From contig JADJLA010000010.1 of NCBI GenBank assembly GCA_016705695.1, forward strand, positions 1 to 17,340: a stretch of 17,340 bases of DNA, in the 5' to 3' direction. Within the stretch, counting starts at the first letter, position 1. Each line of letters starts with the position of its first letter. Position numbers and translations under genes: made by a program. Shown here piece by piece: positions 8,247-16,528 of this stretch. The DNA is from Sphingobacteriaceae bacterium. Lineage in GTDB: Bacteria; Bacteroidota; Bacteroidia; B-17B0; Aurantibacillaceae. The notes beneath the pieces are model-generated. The model was not told the origin of the DNA and did no database searches. It worked only from the letters and a program-made list of their open reading frames with translations.

Positions 8247-8385
8247 TTCTCCCTTAAATAAGGTCCCAAGGCTTTCATCTCTCTGTTCATACTCCTTAAA
8301 ACCCTTGATAATAGGGCGTTTTAGGCGTTTTGGTCAAAATAAAAGATTTTATATCAATATAATGTCGTATATTTGTACTCTTCAT
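8241..8385 (-). CDS. Doubtful small minus-strand reading frame (about 46 residues)
   Basis: On the minus strand an ATG at 8383-8385 opens MKSTNIRHYIDIKSFILTK and runs to about 8298. One base change of frame there joins it to EYEQRDESLGTLFKGEL with TAG at 8241-8243, directly against the stop of the convergent gene at 8244-8246. The end looks protein-like and the convergent packing is typical. However, it is short, needs a frameshift and overlaps the rhlE promoter and a candidate terminator. I cannot tell it from chance. Confidence 0.2.
8298..8322 (+). terminator. Possible weak terminator after the small gene at 7980
   Basis: AAAACCCTT (8298-8306) can pair with AGGGCGTTTT (8313-8322) with one bulged C, one T-G pair and a 6-base loop, ending in four T. 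The stem is imperfect and the T tract is part of the stem, so termination would be weak. Confidence 0.35.
8368..8375 (+). promoter_or_regulatory. -7 box of the rhlE promoter
   Basis: TATATTTG is a full match to the Bacteroidota -7 consensus and identical to the box of the tRNA-Arg promoter in this window. The -33 region is T-rich but has no clear TTG. Transcription would start near 8381, giving a leader of about 130 bases before the helicase ATG at 8510. Confidence 0.6.
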
Positions 8386-8390
8386 TAGAA

Positions 8391-8490
8391 GATTGTATCT
8401 CAATCTATTGTAGCCTCTCAATTACAATTCGGTATTTTACACTTTTCTCATCAAGAAAAGGTATTTATGCACTAATGCATAAGCCCGAAT
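8391..8490 (+). promoter_or_regulatory. Hairpin-rich 5' leader of the DEAD-box helicase gene
   Basis: The leader contains four short perfect hairpins in a row. They are GATTG/CAATC (8391-8405), ATTGTA/TACAAT (8407-8428), CTTTTCT/AGAAAAG with a 5-base loop (8442-8460) and TTATGCA/TGCATAA with a CTAA loop (8465-8482). ATTCGG (8427-8432) also pairs with CCGAAT (8485-8490), closing a three-way junction round the last two and touching the second hairpin. Long structured leaders are known for cold-induced helicase and csp genes, so a role in RNA-level control is reasonable, but no known motif is recognised. Confidence 0.5.
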
Positions 8491-8509
8491 AAAGTATATT
8501 AATAATAAA

Positions 8510-9550
8510 ATGACCCCACCTATTTTAGAAGGAAAAGATATTTTTGGTTGCGCACAGACAGGTACAGGAAAAACCGCAGCGTTTGCACTCCCTATCTTAC
8601 AATTATTACAAAACAAAAAAACCGAAGGTTCAAAACGCGTGATTAAAGCGCTTGTTTTAGCACCAACACGTGAGCTTGCACTTCAAATAAGTGAGAGTTT
8701 TACATCTTATAGCAAAAACTTAGAGTTATCGCACACAACTGTGTTTGGCGGTGTATCTCAGCATTTACAAGTTAAAGATCTAAAAAAAGGAGTTGATATT
8801 TTGATCGCTACCCCAGGAAGATTATTAGACTTGATGCAACAAGGATTTATAAATCTCAACAGCATTGAATTCTTTGTATTAGACGAAGCAGATCGTATGT
8901 TGGATATGGGTTTTATAAACGACATTAAAAAAGTGATCGCTAAACTTCCTGCAAAAAAACAAACCTTGTTCTTTTCGGCAACAGTAGCTCCCGATATTTT
9001 AAAATTGGCTAATACCCTTTTAAAAAATCCGGTAAGTGTTTCGGTTGATAGAGTTTCCTCTACTGCTACTTTGGTTGAACAAAGTGTTTATTACGTTAAC
9101 AGAGAAGACAAACGTTCTTTACTTAAGCACGTTTTAAAGAACAGCCAAATTGAACATGCCTTAGTATTTACACGTACAAAACGTGGTGCTGATAAAGTGG
9201 CAAAAGAATTGAACAGTAACGGAATTAAAGCAGAAGCTATACACGGTAATAAATCACAAAATGCAAGAGAAAGAGCTTTAAAAGGCTTTAAGAACAGAAC
9301 TATTCGCGTACTAGTTGCTACAGATATTGCTTCAAGAGGAATTGATGTAGATAAATTATCGCACGTGATCAATTACGAAATACCTGAACAAGCCGAAACT
9401 TATGTACATAGAATTGGAAGAACGGGTAGAGCAGGAAGCTCAGGGATCGCCTTATCATTTTGCTCACAAGAAGAAAGAAATTTTTTGAAAGACATAAACA
9501 AATTGATCAAATCAAACATTGAAGTAGTTACTTCGCATCCGTTTGCTTGA
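8510..9550 (+). CDS. rhlE: RhlE-type DEAD-box RNA helicase lacking the Q-motif region
   Basis: This ATP-dependent RNA helicase is open for 346 codons. Motifs are in order: AQTGTGKT (I, residues 15-22), PTRELA (Ia), GG and TPGRL (Ib), DEAD (II, about 126-129), SAT (III, about 155-157), FTRTKRGADK (IV), VATDIASRGID (V) and HRIGRTGRAG (VI). It ends soon after motif VI with a short tail, as in compact RhlE proteins. The start is odd: M-T is followed at once by PPILEGKDIFGC, so the usual 30-40 N-terminal residues with the Q motif (…GY..PTPIQ…IP) are absent, and I cannot find them upstream in any frame. Either an in-frame deletion of about 100-120 bases occurred or the sequence collapsed. The neighbouring csp gene suggests a cold-related role. 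Confidence 0.93.
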   Translation: MTPPILEGKDIFGCAQTGTGKTAAFALPILQLLQNKKTEGSKRVIKALVLAPTRELALQISESFTSYSKNLELSHTTVFGGVSQHLQVKDLKKGVDILIATPGRLLDLMQQGFINLNSIEFFVLDEADRMLDMGFINDIKKVIAKLPAKKQTLFFSATVAPDILKLANTLLKNPVSVSVDRVSSTATLVEQSVYYVNREDKRSLLKHVLKNSQIEHALVFTRTKRGADKVAKELNSNGIKAEAIHGNKSQNARERALKGFKNRTIRVLVATDIASRGIDVDKLSHVINYEIPEQAETYVHRIGRTGRAGSSGIALSFCSQEERNFLKDINKLIKSNIEVVTSHPFA

Positions 9551-9564
9551 TCGATACAAACAAA

Positions 9565-9643
9565 TTTAACCCGTAGGATGCATTACTACGGAAAGAAAAA
9601 CAAAAAATAAATCGGCCTGGTGGAATGCATCCAACGGGTTAAA
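9565..9643 (+). promoter_or_regulatory. Long hairpin in the csp leader (20-base arms)
   Basis: The arm at 9565-9584 is the reverse complement of 9624-9643 except for one A-A mismatch (9575 against 9633), 19 of 20 paired. Four more pairs (9586-9589 with 9620-9623) extend it after a bulged base, leaving an A-rich loop. It lies between the helicase stop (9550) and the csp start (9686). The downstream arm is followed by A, not T, so it is not an ordinary plus-strand terminator. A leader structure for csp or a small inverted-repeat insertion are the main readings. Confidence 0.75.
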
Positions 9644-9655
9644 AAAATAACCGTT
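9633..9655 (+). promoter_or_regulatory. Alternative hairpin that competes with the long csp-leader hairpin
   Basis: AACGG plus TTA (9633-9641, bulging G9638) pairs with TAACCGTT (9648-9655) around six A. It reuses the downstream arm of the 9565-9643 hairpin, so the two cannot form fully together. A further GTTCG/CGAAC hairpin (near 9653-9668) follows before the csp ATG. This is the layout expected of a two-state leader; the switch itself is inference. Confidence 0.45.
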
Positions 9656-9685
9656 CGTGTAAAGCGAACACAACAAAACAAAACA

Positions 9686-9875
9686 ATGAAAAAAGGAACA
9701 GTAAAATTCTTTAACGAAGCAAAAGGCTTTGGATTTATTAAAGAAGAAGGTGGACAAGAAATTTTTGTACACGTAACCGGGTTAAAGAAGAAATTCGTGA
9801 AAACGACCAGGTAGTATTTGAAGTTGAAAATGGCAAAAAGGCTTAAACGCCGTAAATGTAAGCCTAGCAAATTAA
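9686..9875 (+). CDS. Cold-shock domain protein (CspA family), frameshifted
   Basis: This is a small single-stranded RNA/DNA binding protein and RNA chaperone, about 63 residues when corrected. MKKGTVKFFNEAKGFGFIKE contains RNP1 (KGFGFI), and EIFVHVTGL contains RNP2. After two lost bases (near 9783 and 9838) the sequence continues KEEIRENDQVVFEVENGKKG and LNAVNVSLAN, with TAA at 9873-9875. The start is the ATG at 9686; an in-frame ATG at 9620 lies within the leader hairpin and would add 22 basic residues untypical of the family, so I reject it. The leader is strongly structured and a clear terminator follows 12 bases after the stop. Confidence 0.9.
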
Positions 9876-9887
9876 TACTTACACAGA

Positions 9888-9916
9888 AGAGCAGGTCACA
9901 AGGGCCTGCTCTTTTT
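9888..9916 (+). terminator. Rho-independent terminator after csp, directly before rpoD
   Basis: AGAGCAGGTC (9888-9897) pairs with GGCCTGCTCT (9903-9912), one T-G pair, around a 5-base loop, and is followed by a run of T to 9916. It is the strongest plus-strand terminator in the window. The rpoD start codon is only 11 bases beyond it and no -7 box lies between, so some transcripts must read through if rpoD lacks a promoter here. Confidence 0.85.
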
Positions 9917-9927
9917 AATTTAAAAAA

Positions 9928-10790
9928 ATGAGACAACTAAAAATAACCAAATCGATCACCAACCGTGATGCCGCGTCGCTTGATAAATATCTTGCCGACA
10001 TCTCGAGACTTGAGCTAATTACAGCTGAAGAAGAGTTCGCTTAGCGAGGCTAATACGTGAAGGTGATGAAGCTGCCCTTGAAAAATTAACCAAGGCCAAC
10101 TTACGATTTGTTGTTTCGGTTGCAAAAGCAATATCAAAACCAAGGCATTAGTTTACCCGATCTTATTAATGAAGGAACGTTGGTTTGATCAAAGCCGCAA
10201 AGCGATTTGATGAAACCAGAGGATTCAAATTCATTTCTTATGCGGTATGGTGGATACGCCAATCTATTATGCAAGCCGTATCCGAGCAATCGCGAATGAT
10301 TCGTTTACCCTTGAATAAAATTGGCGCATTGAACAGAATTAAACGCGCTCAAGGTGTTTTAGAACAAAAATATCAACGCACTGCAAGTTTATTTGAACTT
10401 TCGGAAGTATTAGATATGTCGCAAGATGAGATTCAAGTGACATTGGCCGCTTCGCATTACACGTTTCATCAGACGCTTCTCTTCCGGGAAACGAAGAGAG
10501 TACTTTAATGGAACTATTTACGATAAAAAATGAAGTAAAGCCCGATGACCTATTAATGGAATCATCATTACAAACCGAAATAAAAGAGCACTCAACACAC
10601 TTAGCGATAAAGAAAAAGATGTGATCTTTATTTTTTTTGGTATCGGTCAGCAATATCCTCATACATTAGAAGAGATCGCGGAAAAATATGATCTTACCAG
10701 AGAACGCGTACGACAAATAAAAGAAAAAAGGAATTCGTAGGCTTAGGAATGGAATCGAAAAGTAAACTACTAAAGTCCTACTTAGGTTAA
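9928..10790 (+). CDS. rpoD: Primary sigma factor of RNA polymerase, frameshifted
   Basis: This housekeeping sigma factor directs RNA polymerase to promoters. It is the short Bacteroidota form of about 287 residues without region 1.1. MRQLKITKSITNRDAASLDK is the characteristic N-terminus. Region 2 follows (LEKLTKANLRFVVSVAK, near 10080-10130; LIKAAKRFDETRGFKFISYA and VWWIRQSIMQAVSEQSR from 10185), then region 3 (IRLPLNKIGALNRIKRAQ) and region 4 (LSDKEKDVI, YDLTRERVRQIKEK, ending SKLLKSYLG), with TAA at 10788-10790. Region 2.4 and the 4.2 helix are both legible. At least seven indels break the frame (near 10040, 10127, 10180, 10465, 10590, 10650 and 10730). An essential gene cannot be this broken in a living cell, which argues for sequence error. 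Confidence 0.93.
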
Positions 10791-10796
10791 GCCTTA

Positions 10797-11901
10797 ATGG
10801 TAGTACGCCCATGTTATTTATAAGTACCGACAAAAAGACGCTCTTTCTTTTCTACACTCCGCCAGCGAATAGATCTTTATTTAAAGACAATCATCTTTCT
10901 AAAAATTATAATTCACAAATGGTGGTTAAAACCATTGTTCTGTTATCGGCATACATACTTCCCTTTGCTGCACTATTGATCTTTCAACCACCCTTTGCTA
11001 TTGCCATTATCATTTGGATAATTATGGGCTTAGCGAAGTCAGGGATCGGAATGAGCATCATGCACGATGCAAATCACGGTGCGTATTCATCAAAAGCAAA
11101 AGTTAATCGCTGGCTAGGCTTTACGATCAATCTGGTTGGTGGCGTAGCATTCACTTGAAATTACAACATAACATCATGCATCACACCTATACAAACATTG
11201 TGCATATGGATGATGATATTGAAGATAAAGCCATCATGCGTTTTTCGCCACACCAAAGTATTACCGGTTCAAAATTTCAATTCATCTACGCGTTTTTGTT
11301 TTACAGCATATTAACATTGTATTGGAGTTTTCTGAAAGATTTTATGAATTTCTACAAATACACAAAAAGCGGCGTTAATAAAGCTTCAAAAGCACAAAAC
11401 AAACTCATTCTTGGAAACATCATATTATGTAAAGTGGTTTACATTCTTGTGTTTTTTATCATTCCTCTTACAATTCTAAAGATGCCTGTTTTGACATATG
11501 TTATTGGATATCTAACCATGCAATTTATTTCAGGCATCTTATTGGCTGTTACTTTTCAATTAGCGCATACGGTTGAAGAAACATCACACCCTATTCCAAA
11601 TGAAACCGGAAATATTGAGAACAACTGGGCCATTCATCAAATGAATACTACTGCTAATTTTTCGCCAAACAATAAATTCATCTCATGGTATGTTGGTGGT
11701 TTAAATTTTCAAGTAGAGCACCACTTATTCCCCACCATTTGTCATGTGCATTATCCTCAAATTGCCGGTATAGTGATCAACTGCCAAGAATTTGAAATTC
11801 CTTACTTAGAGAATAAAACTCTTTGGAAGGCACTCACATCGCATGTGCGAACTCTTCAAAGATTTGGAAAAATGCCCTCTTTGAATGAAACTATTTCTTA
11901 G
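10797..11901 (+). CDS. Fatty acid desaturase, first of two tandem copies, frameshifted
   Basis: This membrane di-iron desaturase introduces a double bond into acyl chains, using oxygen and an electron donor. The corrected length is about 367 residues. The best start is the ATG at 10797, which with one lost base aligns with the N-terminus of the second copy; the ATG at 10811 is an alternative. Histidine boxes are HDANH (11063-11077), QHNIMHH (about 11163-11183) and QVEHH (11710-11724). The glutamine in the third box is typical of front-end type desaturases. Hydrophobic stretches follow the N-terminal KTIVLLSAYILPFAALLIF. Frame changes occur near 10810, 10850 and 11152. It begins 6 bases after the rpoD stop, so it may share that transcript. 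Confidence 0.9.
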
Positions 11902-12007
11902 ATCAAAACTTACTTTCGCTGTAATTAACCTATTTATTTTCAAATAATTAAGAAGCTATTAACAATGTTAATTTGATGAAAACATATATAAAACTCACAA
12001 TAATAGG

Positions 12008-12015
12008 TATCTTTG
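12008..12015 (+). promoter_or_regulatory. -7 box before the second desaturase
   Basis: TATCTTTG fits TAnnTTTG and lies 21 bases before the ATG at 12037 in a 135-base gap, giving a short leader. No good TTG is seen at the expected distance upstream. It would let the second desaturase be expressed apart from the first. Confidence 0.5.
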
Positions 12016-12036
12016 GGAAGCATAAAACAACACATC

Positions 12037-13140
12037 ATGGCCACTACAACGGTGCGTTTATAGACGCGGATAAGGACAAGACCATTTTTTGCAACCTTAC
12101 GTAAACGGGTTGATTCTTATTTTAAACGAAAAAATCTTTCGAAACATTACAACGCTCAAATGGTAATTAAAACCATTATTTTATTGGCGGCTTATATTGT
12201 ACCTTTTGTACTTTTACTTATTCTTAAGCCTTCATTCGGCATCTCTATGCTTTTGTGGACCATTATGGGCTTTAGTTTAGCCGGTGTTGGAATGAGTGTA
12301 ATGCACGATGCTAATCACGGCGCTTATTCATCAAGCCATAAAGTTAATTACTGGTTAGGACATTCTCTTAATTTACTAGGAGGTTCTGTATTCAATTGGA
12401 AACTGCAACACAACTTAATGCACCATACATACACGAACATTATTAATTTGGATGATGATATTGACGATAAACTTGTTTTACGTTTTTCTCCTCACACTAA
12501 TGTAAAGTGGTATCATAAACTTCAATTTGTTTATGCTTTCTTTTTTTATGGCATTCTTAGCTTGTATTGGACCTTACTAAAAGATTTTGTTCAATTTCAT
12601 AAATACACAAAGGATGGCGTTAATAAAAGTACGCCTGAACAAAATCGTGTGATCTGGGTTAAAATTTTACTCAGCAAACTGATCTATTTTTTTGTGATCA
12701 TTTTTGTACCATTTTTTTTCTTTCACATTCCATTATGGCAGGTTATTGTTGGCTTTTTATTAATGCACTTTATTGGTGGGCAGTATTAACTGTGATTTTT
12801 CAATTGCATTGAGGTTGAGGCAACATCCTTTGCCAAATAGTGAAGATACCATTGAGAATAACTGGGCTGTACACCAAATGAATACTACAGTAAATTTTTC
12901 ACGACGTAATAAATGGATCTCTTGGTATGATGGCGGTTTAAATTTTCAAGTAGAACATCACTTATTCCAACCATTTGTCATGTGCATTATCCTGCAGTTT
13001 CTGAGATCGTAAAAACCACAGCAGCTGAATTTGGAGTTCCTTATTTAGAGAACGAAACATTTTGGCAAGCTTTCACTTCGCATGTAAGAACATTACACAG
13101 ATTTGGAAAATTACCCGACATCAACGAAGCACTTGGATAA
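12037..13140 (+). CDS. Fatty acid desaturase, second tandem copy, frameshifted
   Basis: This is a paralogue of the preceding desaturase with the same layout and near-identical length. It starts MATTTVRF at 12037 and shows the same three histidine boxes: HDANH (12304-12318), QHNLMHH (about 12407-12427) and QVEHH (12947-12961). The conserved block IENNWAVHQMNTT is near 12850-12890. Frame changes near 12055-12095, 12780, 12815 and 12968 are needed. It ends FGKLPDINEALG with TAA at 13138-13140. The two copies agree in most residues around the boxes and differ in the hydrophobic segments, so this is an old duplication, not a sequence-level repeat. Different positional or chain-length specificity is possible but cannot be read here. 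Confidence 0.9.
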
Positions 13141-13159
13141 AATATAATAATTACTTACT

Positions 13160-13812
13160 ATGATAACACGACTTTTAATTGTTTGCCTAATGATCTCAAC
13201 GGGTGTATTTGCGCAGAACAAAAGAAAATAAAAATTCTTCTTAAAATAGAGAAGAACGAACCTATGTCGAACACCTTCGAAAAAGGTCAGTTGGATATCA
13301 ATTTAGGAATAGGTCTTTTATCAAATAGAGGTTACTATTCGAGTGGCTGGAGTATTAGTCCGCCAATAAGCATTTCCATCGAAAAAGGAATCACGAAGAA
13401 CGTAAGTCTTGGCGCTTACTTAGGCTATGTAAGATCCCTCTTACAAAACTTCAGGTGATTATATTTATAAAGACAATAATAACGTTTGGGTTAATGCGCA
13501 CTATAACGATAAGCATAGTGTAACCTATGGAATATTTGGATTTAGAGGTGCGTTTCACTTTGCTGAATACATACAAGTAGAGAACCTTGATCTATATGCA
13601 GGAGCTATGCTAGGATATTCGTTTGTAAAATATTCTTATTCAACCGATAATTCTAAGGCCGTGTTAATAGTTATTCAGCCTCCGGTTACGGCGGTGGTGT
13701 ATTTGCCTTTTACGCAGGAGGCCGCTACAGATTTACAGATCGTTTTGGCGTTTATGGCGAATTTGGATATGGTTTGGCATATGGCAACATAGGTGTTAAC
13801 TTCAAATTCTAG
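13160..13812 (+). CDS. Predicted outer membrane beta-barrel protein, unknown function, frameshifted
   Basis: The start ATG at 13160 gives a clean signal peptide (MITRLLIVCLMISTGVFAQ, cut after A), an arrangement typical of exported Bacteroidota proteins. Beyond a frame change near 13230 the text alternates polar and aromatic residues like barrel strands: LDINLGIGLLSNRGYYSSGW, SLGAYLGYVRS, GIFGFRGAFHFAEY, LYAGAMLGYSFVKYSYS, GGRYRFTDRFGVYGEFGYG. It ends IGVNFKF with TAG at 13810-13812; the terminal phenylalanine matches outer membrane assembly signals. The corrected length is about 217 residues, suited to an 8-10 strand barrel. It is convergent with parB, with a 42-base gap. The ligand or role is unknown. 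Confidence 0.7.
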
Positions 13813-13854
13813 AAGAATTTTTTGATCAAAATTACCTACAAGGCTAAATTCATA

Positions 13855-14741
13855 CTACTCTATCCCAAAGTAAGAAAGCACGTGAGCTAATTCAGTATCA
13901 TTACCAAATGATATCGTAAGCTTTCCTTTACCATTAGCACCACGTTTAAAACTGTAGTTCTTCGCAAAAATGGCATCCAGCTTTTTTGCAACCGCTTTAT
14001 CTTCAATAGTAAGAGGCTTCTCGTGACGTAATTTTAGGAGTTAATTTTATTTTTCGCCGCGGGCAAGCTCTTCAATTTGACGAACCGAAAGTTCTTGCTC
14101 TAATGCTAAAGCAAAAATAGCTAACTGACGATCTTCATTATCAATATTGATCAACGCTTTGGCGTGACCCATTGTAATTTCCTGATCGCGCAACGCTTTT
14201 TGAATTGGCGCAGGCAATTTTAATAAACGTAAAAAATTTGTTACAGTACTTCGTTGCTTACCAACTTTTTCGCTCAACTGCTCTTGAGTTAAATTACATT
14301 CGTCAATTAAACGTTTGTATGATAATGAAACTTCAATAGGATCAAGATCCTCGCGTTGAATATTTTCAACCAAAGCCATTTCTAACATCGCCTGATCATC
14401 GGCCACACGAATGTAACCGGAACTTCGCGCAATCCTGCCATTTGCGAAGCTATAAAACGACGTTCGCCCGAAATAAGCTGGTAACGGTCATATCCTAACT
14501 TACGAACTGTTATTGGCTGAATAATGCCATGTTGTTTAATGCTATCCGAAAGCTCTTGTAAAGCTGTTTCTTCAAAATTACTGCGAGGTTGAAAAGGATT
14601 TGTTTCAATGTCGGCAATTTTAATAGTAGAGACCGAATTAACCGTTGGACTGCCCTCTCCTACTCTCTTTGTTGTAATATCTGTTTTCGCGTTCTCTAAT
14701 AAGGCGCTTAATCCTCTTCCCAGTGCTGGTTTCTTGCTCAT
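13855..14741 (-). CDS. parB: Chromosome partitioning protein ParB, frameshifted
   Basis: ParB binds parS sites near the origin, hydrolyses CTP to slide as a clamp, and works with ParA in segregation. It reads MSKKPALGRGLSALLENAK (an ATG two codons upstream at 14747 is possible), then the ParB/Srx domain with NPFQPRSNFEETALQELSDS, ISGERRFIASQMAG (the CTP-binding GERRxxA motif) and MALVENIQREDLDPIE. Next comes the helix-turn-helix region LSEKVGKQRSTVTNFLRLLK and ITMGHAKALI. After frame changes near 14400 and 14040 the C-terminal dimerisation part follows: KPLTIEDKAVAKKLDAIFAK to LAHVLSYFGIE, TAG at 13855-13857. It lies 52 bases downstream of parA on the same strand. No parS site is visible in the window. 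Confidence 0.93.
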
Positions 14742-14793
14742 CGTCATCGTTCTATATTCTTATACTTATTACTTAATTCTTATACTTCTTTTC

Positions 14794-15625
14794 TTAAATA
14801 TCTTCACTCAACTCTTCTTGCTCACCTACAGCTATGGTTCTGCTTTTGTCGGTTATTTTGGTCATACCATTGCGTTGTAGTATTTCACGCGCTAAATTTA
14901 AATAGCTGTTAGCCTTTTTCCAGCCACATCGTGCATGATAATGGTTTTTCCAAAGCTTGGAGCTTCTGCTAATTTTGTATTGCGATGGATCAACGTATCA
15001 AACACCATATCTTGGAAATGCGTTTTTACTTCTTCTACCACTTGATTCGCTAAGCGTAAACGTCCATCATACATAGTTAACAATACACCTTCAATATCCA
15101 AACTTGTGTTTAAATGTGTGTTTGAACAATTTTAATGGTTTGCAAAAGTTTACCCATTCCTTCTAATGCAAAATACTCACACTGTACCGGAATATTACGC
15201 TGTCGGCTGCCGACAAAGAATTGATAACTGTTAATCCCAAAGACGGGCAACAATCAACAATGATAAAATCATATTTATCTTTATCTATCAAGCGCTTTTT
15301 CATCATGAACTCAAGATTGGTGAGATTCACTAATTCCAATTCAACACCAACCAGGTCGGCGTTAGTTGGCAGCAACCACAAGTTAGGTGTATCTGTTTTT
15401 AAGATCACATCTTTTGGATGCATACTATCAATGATACATTCGTACAATCCCGCCTTTACATTTGCAGAATCTATGCCAACGCCCGATGTAGCGTTTGATT
15501 GAGGATCGGCATCGATCAATAATGTTTTATATTCCAACACCGCAAGGCTGGCAGCTAAATTAATAGCAGAAGTTGTTTTTCCTACGCCTCCTTTTTTTGG
15601 TTTGCTATGGCAATTATTTTCCCAT
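14794..15625 (-). CDS. parA: Chromosome partitioning ATPase ParA, frameshifted
   Basis: ParA is the Walker-type ATPase whose DNA-bound gradient pulls ParB-parS complexes. The start ATG (15623-15625) gives MGKIIAIANQK and then GGVGKTTSAINLAASLA, the deviant Walker A with its signature lysine. A homopolymer of A at 15590-15596 is off frame. LLIDADPQSNATSGVG (switch I region) and DFIIVDCCPSLGLTVINS (Walker B region) follow. After a frame change near 15190 the text runs PVQCEYFALEGMGKLLQTI, then LDIEGVLLTMYDGRLRLANQ, DTLIHRNTKLAEAPSFGK and a C-terminal tail ending EELSEDI, TAA at 14794-14796. It is upstream of parB in the usual parA-parB order. Confidence 0.93.
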
Positions 15626-15678
15626 GTTATATCGTTTCTTTTGTTTACTTTTTAATTGTGTTCCTATTTCCATTAGGG

Positions 15679-16319
15679 TTAATTTTTTCCTGCCCTTTCG
15701 AATTTAGAAACTGCTTCACTCTTATCTATTTTAATGAACCCAAATGTATCATAATGCATTCCGATGATATCGTTACAACGAATAAAATCGCAAGCAATAA
15801 TGGCATTATCGGCTCCCATTGTAAAATTATCACCAATAGGTAAAAACGAGAAGTCAATTTGCCTGTAATCACCTATCAATTTCATGTCGTAGGTTAATGC
15901 GGTATCTCCTGCGTAATAAAAATTTCCTTCTTTACTTTCTACCACAAAACCCATTGGATTTCCTCCGTAACTTCCATCGGGTAAACTGCTGCTATGTTGC
16001 GCCACAACACACTTTACATTGCCAAAATCCAACTTCACTTTTCCGCCACAATTCATCGGATGGATATTCTCTACTCCTTGTTTAGTTAACCAATTGTAAA
16101 TCTCCCAATTACAAATAACCTTGGCTTTTGTTCTTTTTGCAAGCCACTGCATCGGCAATGTGATCTTCGTGTCCATGGCCGATCAAATATAATCTGCGCC
16201 ACTTTGTTCACATCAATATTTTTGGCGAGCTCATTAGGACTAATAAATGGATCGAACAATAAGTTCTTCCCCTTTACTTCAACACCAAAACAAGAGTGAC
16301 CGTAGTACGTAATATTCAT
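15679..16319 (-). CDS. UPF0173 family metal-dependent hydrolase (metallo-beta-lactamase fold), frameshifted
   Basis: This is a small metallo-beta-lactamase-fold hydrolase whose physiological substrate is unknown. It begins MNITYYGHSCFGVEVKGKN, the typical opening of UPF0173, with LLFDPFISPN after it. Across a frame change near 16180-16200 comes IGHGHEDHIADAV, the metal-binding HxHxDH motif. Further on are VVAQHSSSLPDGS (third histidine region), GNPMGFVVE, FYYAGDTALTYDM (the aspartate bridging the metals) and IIGMHYDTFGFIK (last histidine), and the protein ends FERAGKN with its stop at 15679-15681. The corrected length is about 213 residues, near the family norm. It precedes parA on the same strand by 53 bases, so one operon is possible. 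Confidence 0.9.
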
Positions 16320-16478
16320 AAATAATCTATGCGGAATTGATTTAAAACTCCTTGTTTGTAAAGTTAACCGAATATGGAAATGAACTCAGGTAGGTTTTTA
16401 ACAAGAGGCTCCCAATTATTATTCTATGTTGATAAATATTAACCTCTTTCAACAGGATAGACGTGAGGTACTTAAGCA

Positions 16479-16504
16479 AAAAGGAGGTCTAAAAGCCTCC
16501 TTTT
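16479..16504. terminator. Rho-independent terminator after the exported protein gene
   Basis: AAAAGGAGG (16479-16487) pairs perfectly with CCTCCTTTT (16496-16504) around an 8-base loop. It lies 24 bases beyond the stop of the minus-strand gene at 16529. A-rich sequence on the plus-strand left side supplies the T tail on the minus strand. The region 16320-16478 between it and the UPF0173 start holds no convincing gene; on the minus strand TAACTTTA near 16360-16367 is a weak promoter candidate. Confidence 0.8.
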
Positions 16505-16528
16505 CAATTTTTACTTTTCAAAACCTTG

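Noticed and set aside
9620..9685. Upstream ATG giving csp a 22-residue extension
   Set aside because: The extension is basic and untypical of cold-shock proteins and its codons form part of the leader hairpins; the ATG at 9686 gives the standard family start.
13878..13887. GCACGTGAGC as a parS site near parB
   Set aside because: Only the central CACGTG matches the usual parS core; the flanking TGTTTC/GAAACA arms are missing and it lies inside the parB coding sequence.
16335..16478. Minus-strand open stretch of about 48 codons between the terminator and the UPF0173 gene
   Set aside because: It has no start codon after the terminator and no family-like segments; chance openness in AT-rich DNA is enough.
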